DNA of 64,000 nucleotides from Panagrolaimus kolymaensis (GCA_028622995.1 JAJQJQ010000041.1:2108001-2172000), one strand, 5' to 3'. Counted from the first letter of the stretch, positions 12,229-23,405 are shown. Notes: generated by a model from the sequence alone, not told the origin. Translations and numbers: made by a program.

Positions 12229-12259
12229 CTCAAAAGTGCTAGCTTTAAAGCACTTTTTT
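12229..12259. repeat. Small hairpin built on a GTGCT core
   Basis: CAAAAGTGCTAGC ... TTTAAAGCACTTTTTT folds into a stem of nine pairs or more with a loop of about seven bases. It is a one-base variant of the AAAAGTGCA motif that is abundant in this interval. Confidence 0.4.
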
Positions 12260-14815
12260 TTCTCTTAAATATTTATTATTATTAAGATTATTATAGCTTG
12301 TGATGTTTATTGTTAATAACGAATAAAAAAAACCTTGCAAAATGTTAAATGCCCTTTTGTTAAACACTAAAAAATGAAGAAAGTTGAGAGATAGACACGA
12401 CTTTGGAAAATAATAAAACAAACATTATTTTTTTAAAGTTCAATAAAAAAAATTTCCGAATCAAGGAAAATGTTTGAGAACGATCTGAATTTAATAAAAA
12501 TTTCAATCATTCCAAGAATATAAAAATATATTATTAATTCTGAAACTTCCTGTTTCCTATTTTTATATTTTAAAAATTAAAGAAAAGTTTTTTTAAACCA
12601 TGGTGTTCATCCCTTATTTTTTTGAATGTACTTAAACCCTACATTACTAGAATTTTGTCGACGTAAAATGTTTTGTTTCCAATAAATTTCGTAGTTACAA
12701 GAGCAACCCATGAGTAGGCGACAATAAAAAAAAAGATTGTCAAGAGACCATATTTTTTCTTAACTTTAGGGATTTCCCCTACACTCTACATAAAGAATAA
12801 AAAAATATTTGGTCACAATCAAAAAAAGAAAGAAATTTAAGATAATTGGAAAACATTCTTTTTAACAACAAAAAACCGTATTTTCGAGTAATAAAATTAA
12901 ATAAATAAATAAATAATAAAAATTATTGTTTAAACTTTAAAGATTATAAAATAAAAACCCACGATAAAGGAGGTCTTTGTCATAAAAAACTATTTTTTTG
13001 GAAAATTACTTTTTTTTGCAATAGTTTAAAGAAAAAAATAATAACAAGAAAATAAGATACCGTAGACAAACATTGATAAAGGCATGAAAAAAAAACAGCT
13101 AAAATTTATGAAATAATTTTAAAACAAAGAATTTTGTCATTTTTTATTTTTATAGATAAATTTGATTATAATTTTCTTTTCAAAAAACCACGAGTTTTAT
13201 AAATTTGTGTTTTGGAATAAATTGTTTTTTTAAAACTATTCACATAATTTTAATAATGAAACAAAATTTATCTTGGATTCAAAAACTTTAAACTTAATTT
13301 TTTTAGCTCATTTTAGAGTCACTTTTGAAAAATATAAATATAAATATAAATTTGCTTCAATGGGAAACTACGTAGGAAAACATAAGAAAATCTCAGCCAC
13401 CACTTTGTTTTTTATTTTATTTTTATTTTATTTAAAAAGGCATAAAAATTGGCAAAGATTCTTTCTAACAAATTTCATAGAACTAAATTTGACGTAAAGC
13501 AGCCTATGCAAATTTGGCTCAAAATTTGCGTCATATTTAAAATTTTTAAAACAGTTTAGAAATTTTTTAAATTGAAAAAAAAGTTTTTTCATGGAATTTA
13601 AAAAAACAAACCTAATTTTTACTTTGTCTTTTATTTCTTCGACTACGGTATGTTTTTTTTTCTTGCACTAATAAACATTTTTTTTATTATGCCATTATTA
13701 TTTTCTCTTTTTTTTTGTTGCATTATCTCAAAACCAAAAAGTTCGAAGCAAAGAAAAAATAATGTGAATTAAAAATTCTGATGGTTTAATACATCAGAAT
13801 TTTGGTGTGGCGCTGTGGTGGTGGTGTTGCATAAAAGGCATAATAAAAGTTCGCTCATTTAGAATGGGTAATCCTTTCTTCTCACCACACACATACATTT
13901 TTATACATTTATTATTTTCATTGTTATTAAACTTCCAAAACTTTTTTTTTTATTAAACAATAGTTTCATTCATTTTATTAAAAAAAATTATGACGGAATT
14001 GAATCGTCAATTTTTTAAAATTTTTTTGCAAGAAAAAAATTGGAGTCCTGAGATAGCATAATTTTCTTTAAAAAAAAACACCAAAACAAAAACAAAACAT
14101 GCTGGTTTGTGATGCCAATAATTTCTTCCTAAAAATATCTTATTTATTTACGTATATTGTTTTTTTTAAATAATTATTAGTATTTCTTAATAAGAAATAG
14201 TTAGATTTTTTTGGCCCAAATTAGAATTTTAAATAAACATTTTTAATGTGGTTAACGCCCTTGCTTTTACATATTTTTACAATACATTTAAAACATTATA
14301 GTTTAATCACCAGCTTCTAATCAATAACAATTTAACCTTTTGGGATTATCGGATAAAATAGTATTAAAAAAATGTTTTTCAGACACACCCAAAAACTTTT
14401 ATCATAACAAAGAAAATTAAAGTATGCTAATCCTGCAAAATTCCAAAAGACCTTTTACTTGGTTTTTTTGAACACAACTTTTTTTTCTTCGAAAAAATGT
14501 TTCCAATTAACCTTTAAAAAACCAAACTCCTCCAACCTTTTCATTTTTTGCAAATTAATTTATTACTTTGAAACAACTTTGATTTTTACACTTTTGATCA
14601 ACATAAACCGCCCCACCTGTGCTCCCATCGCACCTTTCTTTTACTTCGTAGGATTCTACAGGGAATTTTAAACATTTTTTTTTGACATTTCTCTTCCGCG
14701 TGTTAACTTTTTATTTTTTTTGTTACGCTATTTCTCCCTCTTCCATTTCAATCGTGTGTACTTGTACTTTTTCCTTTGATTACACGTCTCTAGAGTCACC
14801 ATACTTGCACTTTTA

Positions 14816-14824
14816 TGCCATCCA
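14816..14824 (+). promoter_or_regulatory. TGCACTTTT motif in the Cys-rich gene promoter
   Basis: TGCACTTTT, 385 bp before the start codon at 15201. It contains TGCACTT, which I recall as the core of Mel-DOG, a motif associated with dorsal-gland effector genes in Meloidogyne. It is the motif locus nearest to the gene on the upstream side. Confidence 0.4.
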
Positions 14825-15076
14825 TCCCTTTTCTTTTTTGCTCATAATAATAATAATGGGAATACATACAAAAAAAAAAGCTTTAAGAAGTTGGTGGTGT
14901 GTTCTATGTGAAATCCTAAAAGCAAGCTTGTTTTATGTGTGGGAGCTCCGCCCTAAAAAAATATAAAGGGTTTTTTTTTACTTTACCTCTCTCCTTAAAA
15001 AAAGGGTTGGTAATTCTAATTCTGTGGCTAGCTTGATTCTTCACAAAGCAACAAGGCAACAAAGCGAGCAAGGGAG

Positions 15077-15084
15077 TATATAAA
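15077..15084 (+). promoter_or_regulatory. TATA box of the secreted Cys-rich gene
   Basis: TATATAAA in the context GTATATAAAGGG, 117 bp before the start codon. The decamer GTATATAAAG also satisfies STATAWAARS, a consensus I recall from promoters of pharyngeal-gland effectors in Bursaphelenchus; it is close to a strong TATA box, so the match alone is weak evidence. A second TATA-like TATAAAGGG lies at 14962. Confidence 0.5.
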
Positions 15085-15200
15085 GGGATAATCGGCTTCC
15101 AATATTTCAAAGCATATATATAAATAATATTTCTTTATTGTTGTCGTGTCCTTTTATTTATTTATATTTACTGGTTTAAAAAAAATTAAAAACAAATACA

Positions 15201-15757
15201 ATGCAAAATTTATTTTATTTTTTTGGAACATTGATTTTACAATTATTTATTATTTTTGTTTCATCTAAACCTTCGACGATTCATCATTTTTCTTCTTCAA
15301 GATCAGCTAATTCGTTGAATGTATGTAAAGAAATAACGATAAAACTTTTTAAAGAAATATGTACACCAATTAAATTTCAAACTCCATGTTTTTATAATAC
15401 CACTTTTAATTCAGATATATGTAAGTTTTATAATTTTTTCTTTACTTCAAGACCAAATTATTTATCGTTTGCTTTTTTTTAGTGATGGTTGAACAAATAA
15501 AAGAGGAATCTTTAGAACTTACAGCTGAATTATGTTGTTTATCACCTGATTATTGTAATAGAGAATATATAAGTAATAATATTTGCTGTCATAATGGTAA
15601 TTGCTTAAAAAAATGTTATGGACATAGACCGCCCATAACTGAATATAGTTTTGATCAAATGAGATCATGGGATGTTGTGGAAAGTCGAGGAATGAAACCT
15701 CCAAATGATTTATATGAAAAAGTATTATTATCGAGGAGGCAAAAGCATCCTTTGTAG
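15201..15757 (+). CDS. Secreted cysteine-rich protein, unrecognised family
   Basis: Two exons, 15201-15420 and 15483-15757, join in frame (GTAAGT...TTTTTTAG, 62-nt intron) to 164 aa. Residues 1-22 form a strongly hydrophobic signal peptide (LFYFFGTLILQLFIIFV), with likely cleavage near SS-KP. The mature part has ten cysteines, C42, C54, C63, C91, C92, C98, C108, C109, C114 and C118, then a Cys-free tail with a dibasic SRRQ close to the end. One N-glycosylation site (NTT) is at about 66. The even number of Cys suggests a disulphide-bonded extracellular protein. An insulin-like fold was considered: C42-x11-C54 resembles a B chain, but CC-x5-C-x9-C does not fit the A-chain spacing CC-x3-C-x8-C. 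A TATA box at -117 and TGCACTT motifs on both sides suggest tissue-specific expression, perhaps as a gland effector (inference). AATAAA lies at 16150-16155. Confidence 0.72.
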
Positions 15758-18475
15758 CCGCTGCTGCTTCATCGTATTTATTGTATATTTTTTTATTAGG
15801 TTTTTTTATTTAGAAAATCATCGTCTACTTTTTTTGACTTAAAAAAACAAGCAAACAAATTTTTTTATTCGCCAAATTTAAGCTTTTCAAAAGCAAAACC
15901 TAAGCCATAGGTCCGACTATTTTTTGTTTTGTTTACCGTATGTCTTTCATCCTTCTTTTTCAATTTTGGCCCATTTATTTTTTAATATTTTATTTTGTTT
16001 ATAAAAGTACGTTCTCGTGAATAATTTTTTTCTTTAAAAATAATTGTATCTTTGCCCTCTCTTTCTCCTTTTCTCTCTCTATATGTGTATATGTAAATAT
16101 ATATTTTTGCGTGTGTGTCTTAAAAGGTATATATTATTACGGGTTATGGAATAAAAAATTTTTGATTATTATTTTGAATGATAAAGTACACTTGTGTAAA
16201 AAAATGACAAATTTTAATAAGTATCTTAAATAATTTGAGTGAATGAATGTCAAAACTTGATGCAACACTTTCAACATTTTCGTTGAAAATATTAATTTTT
16301 ACTTAAAAAAGTTTAAAAATAAAGAAAATATAATTTGCAGGTTTTATTTTATCGGAATAAACTTTATACCACCTCGCACTTTTTTTCTATTTGGCTACAG
16401 ATCTTGAACATTATGTATTTTTGACTTTACCGTTAAAAAAAAGAAGGAAAAAACCTGCAATTTTGTTTTTTTATTTATAAAACTTTAAAAAAAACAAAGG
16501 ATTTAGTTAAAGCATAAAAAAATATGCAAATCAACTCATCATAGCAAACACGATGGATACAAAAAAGTATGTAAATTGATCCGCTAAAAATTTGGATTTT
16601 GTTATAATCGTTTTATGAGACTTAAAAAATAGCAACCCTGTTTTATATTTGTCAACAAACAACACAAATGCGTCGCGTCATTTTGAATTTATAATTATAT
16701 ATATGTATTTTATTACATGATTCTTATTTTCTCATAAATGTTTTACCCTTCGTCTCAACAATTTTGCTTTCAACCATACAAATTTGGGGTATTTTAGAAA
16801 TTCTAAAAGTGCATTAAGATCATTTTTTTGATAGTTGTCGTCTTCAGAAGGATCAAAAGTGTATCAAAAAAATTTGATAATCATTTCCGGAGGAACTTCA
16901 TTTTTTTCTTGGAAGATTTATCTTAGTAAAATGAGGCTAATCGTTTTTTACTGTGGTTTTTATTTTTTTCGGGGATGAGTAAATGAATAAGTAAATGTTT
17001 TTTTTTTTGTAAATTCGTTTATCTTTTTTAAGTAAAATTACTCATACATTAATATTATCTTTTATGAATACAAAAAGAAAACCTTGAGCAAAAAAAGCAC
17101 CTTATTTCTTTCATTTCCAATTATTGTCTTGCTTAAGATAATTTTATCAATCGGAATATCTTATATGACTCAACTGCTTTTACAACCATTTCATAATACT
17201 CTTGTTTTTGCTCTGGCACTCAGTCATACATGGTGGATACAAGCATAATAAAAAAAGTTTAGATGCCTACATATTATTATTATTATGCAAAAAAAAAGAA
17301 AAAAATGAATGTGTATGTATGTAGTTTTAAATATAAACCTTTTTTTTGACTGACACTTACTTTTCTTCTTGGAAAGAGCAAAAACAAAATATAAGAAAAA
17401 AGATTAAACACCTCAAACAAATAAAAAAGAAGAAATAAGAAATAAAGAAAGTATAAACAAAAAATTATGGCTATAAGAAGTAAAGGAAAAATTCCCTCGA
17501 TAATTTTACAGATGTCTGTAGACACTTTTGATCGACGAAAGCAAAGAAAAAAAATTTGAAGGTGCACTTTTGTAAACTTCTTTACTATTTTTTTTATAAC
17601 GCTTAATTTCCTATGAGAAATTTTTTTGAAGATAACTTTTATTCTTTGGGCATTTGGTCTTCTTCTTCTTATTTAAGAGTGAGCATATTTACGTACCTTG
17701 ATTGTCATATTTTTTAAAAATTATTTTCGCAAATTTAATGAGATTAAAAAATATCAATGTTTTGGTCGTTAATTGGCAAAAATGTAAATAAAAAAATAAG
17801 GAAGCAAATAAGTTACACTTTTTTTGTGGAAATGGCACCTTTTTGCAGAAGTAAAAAAAACAACAATGAGCTCAAAGTCATATGATTTATTACAATAGTT
17901 TGTATGCACAGAAATTCAAATTTATCACATATGCAGGCATCAGCAATTTAAAGGATTTTTACAATGTGATGAAGCAAATTGCCGCAAAGTATGGCTTTAT
18001 GGAACTAAAGAAGAATAGCGAGAGCAGCGAAGCTCCAGCCTAAAACTTTTGATTGCCTTTCACTTTAGCCACTTTCTTTATCTGTAACCTTTTACGCTTG
18101 TTTGTTGTGTTTTGCCAGCTGATAGCTGCTATAATAAATATATTGTTATTATTCATCGCCTAAATAAACCGCTGCCTTAGCACAATGAAAAAATTTGAAA
18201 CAAAGGTTTAACTTTAAAAAGTTTTAAATATGCAATAGTTAGTTGATTTTTAAAAATACGCAAACTGGACTGGATATTATTGACAATGAAAAAGAGGTAG
18301 CAACAACTGAAAACAAACCCAAATACAACGTGTTTTTCATTTTATAAATGAATTTAATCAACCAAATGTTTTTTTAAAACTCTTTGGAATTCGAGCTCTT
18401 ATAGAAAACAACAATTTCAAAATGTCAGAAATAAAAAAACACAAAATGTGTATTCAAAATACAGGAAAAAGATAT
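15758..18475. other. Intergenic region downstream of the Cys-rich gene
   Basis: It holds the 3'UTR of the Cys-rich gene (AATAAA at 16150), motif loci at 16807 and 17563, and one candidate small reading frame at 17882-18043 (separate entry). The minus-strand open frame at 17283-17567 is low complexity. The rest is AT-rich with no recognisable structure. Confidence 0.55.
17882..18043 (+). CDS. Possible small ORF or terminal exon, unrecognised
   Basis: From ATG 17882 the frame is open for 53 codons to TAA 18041-18043. It includes ISNLKDFYNVMKQIAAKYGF and a Ser/Glu/Ala tail ending SSEAPA, and AATAAA follows at 18133-18138. Alternatively an acceptor ATATGCAG ending at 17935 makes 17936-18043 a terminal exon. 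Codon choice (GCC, GCA, AGC, GAG) is richer in G and C than in the neighbouring genes, and the 3' flank is also less AT-rich. It may be a real small gene, the last exon of a gene with distant exons, or a fragment of a transposed or retro-copied gene. I recognise no family and found no upstream exon. Confidence 0.3.
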   Translation: MIYYNSLYAQKFKFITYAGISNLKDFYNVMKQIAAKYGFMELKKNSESSEAPA

Positions 18476-19142
18476 ACAATGTCGGTGAATGAACTGAAGT
18501 CAAAATCTTCCGTTTCAATCCGGATCTTTCCGGATCGTTCCGGACGGGGCATATAGCTATTTTTTAATTGAGTATAGAGGGAGAAAAAAGGACAGATCGA
18601 TGCGTAATTTTTTCCTCTACAAATAATATTCAAACTTTCTTTTATGAAAAATAAAAAAATAGAGGAAGTTAGTCAAAAAACTTATAAAATTTAAAGGGAC
18701 ATAGCTATTTCATGCCTTTTTTGAAATTTCGTTTGCGAGCACTGAAAGTTACACTTGGTAAGGCGCGTGTTTGAATTACCGTGTAAGACAGAAGTGACAC
18801 GGTAATTCAAACACGCGCCGCCCCGACTGTTCCTGTCAGCCCCAGTATCGAAATTTTTGAAAAGGCATGAAATAGCTATGTCCCTTTAAGTTAGTATTTT
18901 GCAACATGCGAACTTCCTTTGTCAAAAAATTAATAATTATCGATAATAACTTCCTCTATTTTTTTATTTTTCATAAAAGAAAGTTTGAATATTATTTGTA
19001 GAGGAAAAAATTACGCATCGATCTGTCCTTTTTTCTCCCTCTATACTCAATTAAAAAATAGCTATATGCCCCGTCCGGAACGATCCGGAAAGATCCGGAT
19101 TGAAACGGAAGATTTTGACTTCAGTTCATTCACCGACATTGT
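18476..19142. mobile_element. MITE-like foldback element 2 with nested hairpins
   Basis: Perfect 196-bp terminal inverted repeats (18476-18671 and 18947-19142) start ACAATGTCGGTGAATG. Inside is a second inverted repeat of about 30 bp (18690-18720 with 18860-18890, core GGGACATAGCTATTTCATGCC). At the centre is a third, perfect 22-bp hairpin (18763-18784 and 18797-18818, GCGCGTGTTTGAATTACC core, 12-nt loop). The element is clearly richer in G and C than its surroundings. No transposase frame is present and no target-site duplication is obvious (GATAT left, GTTCA right). The terminal ACAATG is shared with element 1, so both may use the same transposase family (inference). Confidence 0.85.
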
Positions 19143-20080
19143 GTTCAAAAAGTTAGATTATAAAACAAATCTTTGAACAGTTGTTTTTTTTCTTCTTCGC
19201 GATAATACTTTTTTTTCTGGCAGAGCTAAAGAAAGATTTTTTATGGAATTTAAAATATCTTTCAAAAATACATATAAAAATTAAATCCGAATTTGCAACA
19301 AATTTTAAGCTCCTTTTTTTTCTTTAATTTTGTATTTTTTTTAAAATTGTGCGCCGATAATCTTAAAACATTATTTAAAAGCTAATTTTAATAATAATCA
19401 AAATTTCGAAAACATCTTTATTACAATTGTGCACTTTTTCAAAAAAGTTTTTTTTTGTATTTGTCTTCAGTTAGTTTGCTTCAAGTAGTGCCATGCAGTA
19501 ACAAGAATAATAATTTTTGTTGCCGCTTCTTAGTGCTTGTAGTCTCAGTTTTTACTGATGGACTATTTTTGCAAAAAATGGTTTGTTCTCCAAGCAAAAT
19601 GCAAATATATTTTTCAACTCTAAATCCAATTTTTTAAAGTTTCTAACCTTTGATTTTCTTCTGATTTTTGTTTATGAAAATTCGAACACTACGAAATTTT
19701 AAAAAACACTACAACAAAATTCTTTCTATGTTATTTGTATTTTTAAAAGAATGTTGTACATGGTTTAAAATTTTAAACCTCTTATTTATTCATTTTTTTT
19801 TCTTAAACATTTAGATACGTAAAAACAAAACATATTAGTCATATCTTTTTTGCTGTTGTTGCGTTCTTCGGTTTGCCTACAAACTAAAGCTCTATATTTA
19901 TTTTCTAAACCCCTTTACTCAAATAATTTCTTTTGTATGATTGGAAGGGTTTAGATCCTTTGCCAAAAAAATTAAACATAAGAAATCAAGATACAAAAAT
20001 AAAAAAAAATAAAAAAAGCATAATAATAAAAAATAATTACTCACAAACAATAGACTCAATTAAAACAAATGAAAGAATAA

Positions 20081-20094
20081 AAAAGTGCACTTTT
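20081..20094. promoter_or_regulatory. Palindromic AAAAGTGCACTTTT
   Basis: A 14-bp perfect palindrome formed by the two orientations of the AAAAGTGCA motif sharing their core. It is the only locus where both orientations coincide, as expected of a site for a homodimer (inference). Confidence 0.35.
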
Positions 20095-20390
20095 GATATA
20101 AAAATTGTCATAAAAAATATAAAAACTATATTTTCAGGATATAATTTATCAAGGAAAAAAAGTGCAGCAATGAAATAATACAAATAATAAAAACAATATG
20201 GCAGAAGAAAGAAAAAACGTAATTTTTATTTTCATAAAAAGCAAAAGTGCAAAATAAAATCATTATTAATTATTTGAGCTGAGAACTTTAAGCTTTAAAA
20301 GATTTATATTTATTTTTGTAAAAGTTAGTTAAAAAAATAAAAAGCTACTATTTTTGGAAACAAATGAGTAAATTATGAAATAAAAAATGG

Positions 20391-20395
20391 AAAAA
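20391..20395 (-). terminator. RNA polymerase III terminator of tRNA-Trp
   Basis: T5 run on the minus strand just downstream of the tRNA. Confidence 0.7.
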
Positions 20396-20400
20396 GTTTT

Positions 20401-20472
20401 GACCCCGACGTGACTTGAACACGCAACCTTCGGAACTGGAGTCCGACGCGCTACCAGTTGCGCCACAGAGTC
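20401..20472 (-). tRNA. tRNA-Trp (anticodon CCA)
   Basis: A 72-nt cloverleaf without intron on the minus strand. Acceptor stem GACTCTG/CGGGGTC pairs with two G-U wobbles. The D arm is GCGC-AACTGGTA-GCGC. The anticodon stem TCGGA/TCCGA holds the loop CTCCAGT, so the anticodon is CCA and decodes UGG. The T arm is GCGTG-TTCAAGT-CACGT. D- and T-arm sequences double as the internal A and B boxes for RNA polymerase III. A TTTTT run on the minus strand, complementary to 20391-20395, lies 5 nt past the 3' end as the terminator. This is the only tRNA I found. Confidence 0.93.
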
Positions 20473-23315
20473 GATACAAAAAAGATATAAAGAGTTAGGC
20501 CAGAACATCCTATTCTCGTGTTAGACAAGCAACGAGAAAAGAAAAGGTGCAATGAGAAATAAAAAGATGAGATTTTTTAGCTCAATAAAAAAAACAAAAT
20601 GACGCAAAGTTTTTAGTTGAAAAGGATTATTAATTTTAAAAATGCATAACACCACCGAAGATTTCACAATTTAAAAAAATACGATAGCTTTACAATGTTT
20701 ATGTTTTTTTTACAATTCTTTAAAAATTTAGTTATGCGTTCAAACAAGATACATACAAGTTTAGTTTTGCTTTGCGTATTATTATACTTTCCTTTCACAA
20801 TTTTTTTTTTTGAACTTTCTTTCATTTTTAAAAAAAATAATATAGCACTTGAAATAAATTTTTTTGGGTAAAAGTTAAGATCCTTTTTTTTGCTTTCTTT
20901 AGAAAAATATGTTAATCTACTCAAACTTAAAAACGAGAAAAAAGAAGAAGATTGAAATCAAGTGGAATCCGTTAAAAGTCAACACTAACAAACAACAGTA
21001 GCAAAGTTTATACATAGCGGGACTAAGAAGAAGAAGAGACACCCATCTTTTTTATATTCATTCTTTTTTAATTTTTCTATCGCCGGCAAATAATAATAAT
21101 AATACATATTGGTGATGCCCCGATAAACATCATCCTATTCACTGATGTTGTTGTCGACGCCAATTCTTTGACACCACCCAAAGCGGCGGCGCGGCGGGTG
21201 TGTAAGTAAAACTCGGTCAAAGGAAATCACTTCTTTCTTCTTTCTTTTTTACCTTGAGCATTCTTTTTCCTTTTCTTTTTTTCGCCTTCTCTTATGTCCG
21301 AGATTAGTTATCGGTGTGAACAAACACAACATGACATGAAAAAAAAAATGAAGAAGGAATCATTCAAATCAAAAAAAAGTCAAAGTCAAATCAACGAAGC
21401 AAGAAAGAAGGAAGGTCAGTTCTCGGCAAGGCGCCAAAAATATAAAAAAATTTGATTTAGTTTTTTTGTTTGTTCGTCCGTTGCCTTTTTTGGTGGACCG
21501 AACTGTAACTGTCCAAGGCCAAGAAAGAAAGAAAAAAACATCACATCGAAAAAATCTGATGATGATGGACATAAAAAAATATATATACGCAAATGCGCGA
21601 CCTCGCTTGCTTGCTTTTCTTTCTTTCTTTTCACCCTGTCATTCCTCGCCATTTTTTCATTCCTTTCTCTTGACCAATCGATTTTATTCATCATCATTCT
21701 TTTACTACTTCACTGTTTTTTTTTCTTCTCTTCTTCTTGTGTCCACTCACTCACTTTTTTTTAACTTACAAACCAAAAAAAAGTACTCAAAGTTTGTTTT
21801 TTTATCGTTAAAAAACTATTTTTTTCTTGTTTTCCTTTTTTTGATTTTGATTGTCGAAAGTTTTTTTCTTTCTTTCATGCTTGATAAATAAAATACATAT
21901 ATATCAGCCGATAGTTGTTGCGTGTTGTTGTTGTTGAATCATCCACCACCTTTCCTATTTTTTTTTGTTTAGTTGGATGACAACCAAGGAGGGGTGAAGA
22001 AGAATCGATTTCATTTCTATCTCTTAAATATATTTTATTTTATTTTTAATGCTCTCTGTTGTCTCAAATACACACTTTTTACATTTAAGGTGCTATGATT
22101 CGACGCATTCTTTCTTCCTTCCTTTCTTTTTTCTGAAACTTTCTTCCTTGCTTTTGTTGGACGTTGGTTGTGGTGGTGGTTGTTTCTTATGTTTTTTTCT
22201 TCCAATCTAAACTCTGACTCAACAAGCCCTTAGATTTTTTTCTTTCTTGTTTTTAACAAAAAAAGACGATGAATTGCATTTTTTTATGGAAGGTTTTTTT
22301 GTTTATTTTTTGGAGGTTTTTAAATTTCCTTAAAAGATTTTTTTAGGAATTTTTTGGGGTGTGGTTCATTGTTAAAGCGAAAAGTGAAATTTGCTCTGTT
22401 TTTTTAGTGTTTACTTTAACCCTAAAAAGCATTGTTTCCTATTTTTTTCGAAATGTTATTTAAAAATAAGCTTAAAGCTTATTTGAGTTTCCATAGTTCC
22501 ATAAAATCAAAATTAAATGCATTTAAAATTTAGGGATTTTCAAAGGAAAGTTTTATTTCATTAGTTTTTTTACATGTACATATTTTTTTTTTGGACCCTG
22601 CTCTAAAAATTGCCAAAAACTTTATTCACTTTTTTTTCTTCTTCGGATAAACAATTTTCTAATTTATTCCATTCAATCATTAAGCTTTCCAAGTGTCCTC
22701 TTTCTTTCTTCGATGAGTTCCATTTTTTTCAATGCAGCTTTAAAATACACTTTTTATCTTTCACTTTTTCACGAAGAAAAAAATGAGTGTCCATTTTTTT
22801 GTTTGTTTCCTAATTTGGAAAAAAATGCGTGCCTTCCATTTTTTCCTATTTACCATTATTCAAGCTTAAAGAAAAAATTGTGTGTGAAAGAGTTCATCTT
22901 GAAAAAAAAATATGCGAAAGCTGTTTCAAACCTTTTTTAAATTTCTTTCTACTTTCGCTTCATTGAATTGAATACATTGCACTATTTTACTTCAAAGCCT
23001 CCCTATTTTTATATTTTAAACAATATTTAAAAAAATAAAATAAAATTGTCTTTTTACGTTGCAGCGGCGAAAAAGTAGTTTTGGAATTTTTTTTAGAGAT
23101 AAGCTAAAATGAAAGAATTCATGCATTTTTACTTTGCCTTTTTCGCTCAAATTTTTTGAGTGATTTGATTATCATTTTTCCTCTCTTCATTTTCCGTGTC
23201 GTGGTTTTCGAGCAATTATTGTTTGAATAAAGAAAATTTTGTGGCTTGCTTGATTACTTCTTGCCTTTTTTATTATCATCATTAATTGGACCTAAGTTTT
23301 TTTGTTTGTTTGCAG
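20473..23315. other. Intergenic region upstream of alpha-catenin
   Basis: No gene supported. The open frames at 20664, 21369-21891 and 22713 are low complexity. A compact GC-rich patch (GCGGCGGCGCGGCGGG core) lies at 21100-21210 and ends in a donor-like TGTGTAAGTAAA; it may be a promoter or a non-coding first exon. Strong T/C runs occupy 21590-22260. No TGCACTT motif was seen here. Confidence 0.5.
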
Positions 23316-23405
23316 GAACAAAAAAGAAAAGAAAAGAGGCAGCAAAAATTAATTGATCAAGAACAAAATAATTTGGATTGGATGGAAATTACTTATTTGG
23401 CATAG
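23316..23405 (+). CDS. Possible terminal exon of an upstream gene
   Basis: After a good acceptor (TTTGTTTGCAG, ending 23315) a frame is open for 29 codons to TAG 23403-23405. It is hydrophilic, starting EQKRKEKRQQKLIDQEQNN and ending in LDWMEITYLA. Its stop lies only 76 bp before the alpha-catenin ATG, the spacing typical of adjacent genes in a nematode operon. I could not find the preceding exon in the 7 kb upstream, so it may instead belong to a gene with very long introns or be chance. I recognise no family. Confidence 0.33.
   Translation, partial: EQKRKEKRQQKLIDQEQNNLDWMEITYLA

Larger units (their letters stand above)
11650..15076. other. Intergenic region upstream of the secreted Cys-rich gene
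   Basis: AT-rich, no gene supported. It holds motif loci AAGTGCA/TGCACTT at 11982, 12152 and 14816, and a hairpin at 12229-12259 made of AAAAGTGCT and its complement AGCACTTTT. The open frames at 13273, 14459 and 14682 are low complexity. A TATAAAGGG lies at 14962-14970, and the TATA box of the downstream gene closes the region. Confidence 0.55.
19143..20400. other. Intergenic region between foldback element 2 and the tRNA
   Basis: AT-rich, no gene supported; the 81-codon frame at 19933-20178 is Lys/Asn low complexity. It holds the densest group of motif loci: 19430, a perfect palindrome AAAAGTGCACTTTT at 20081-20094, 20160 and 20245. Confidence 0.55.

Noticed and set aside
15201..15757. Naming the secreted Cys-rich protein an insulin-like peptide
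   Set aside because: C42-x11-C54 fits a B chain, but the CC-x5-C-x9-C part does not fit the strict A-chain spacing, and there are four further cysteines.
21369..21891. Overlapping open frames on both strands
   Set aside because: Low-complexity Ser/Phe/Lys readings of T/C-rich DNA, no splice or homology signal.
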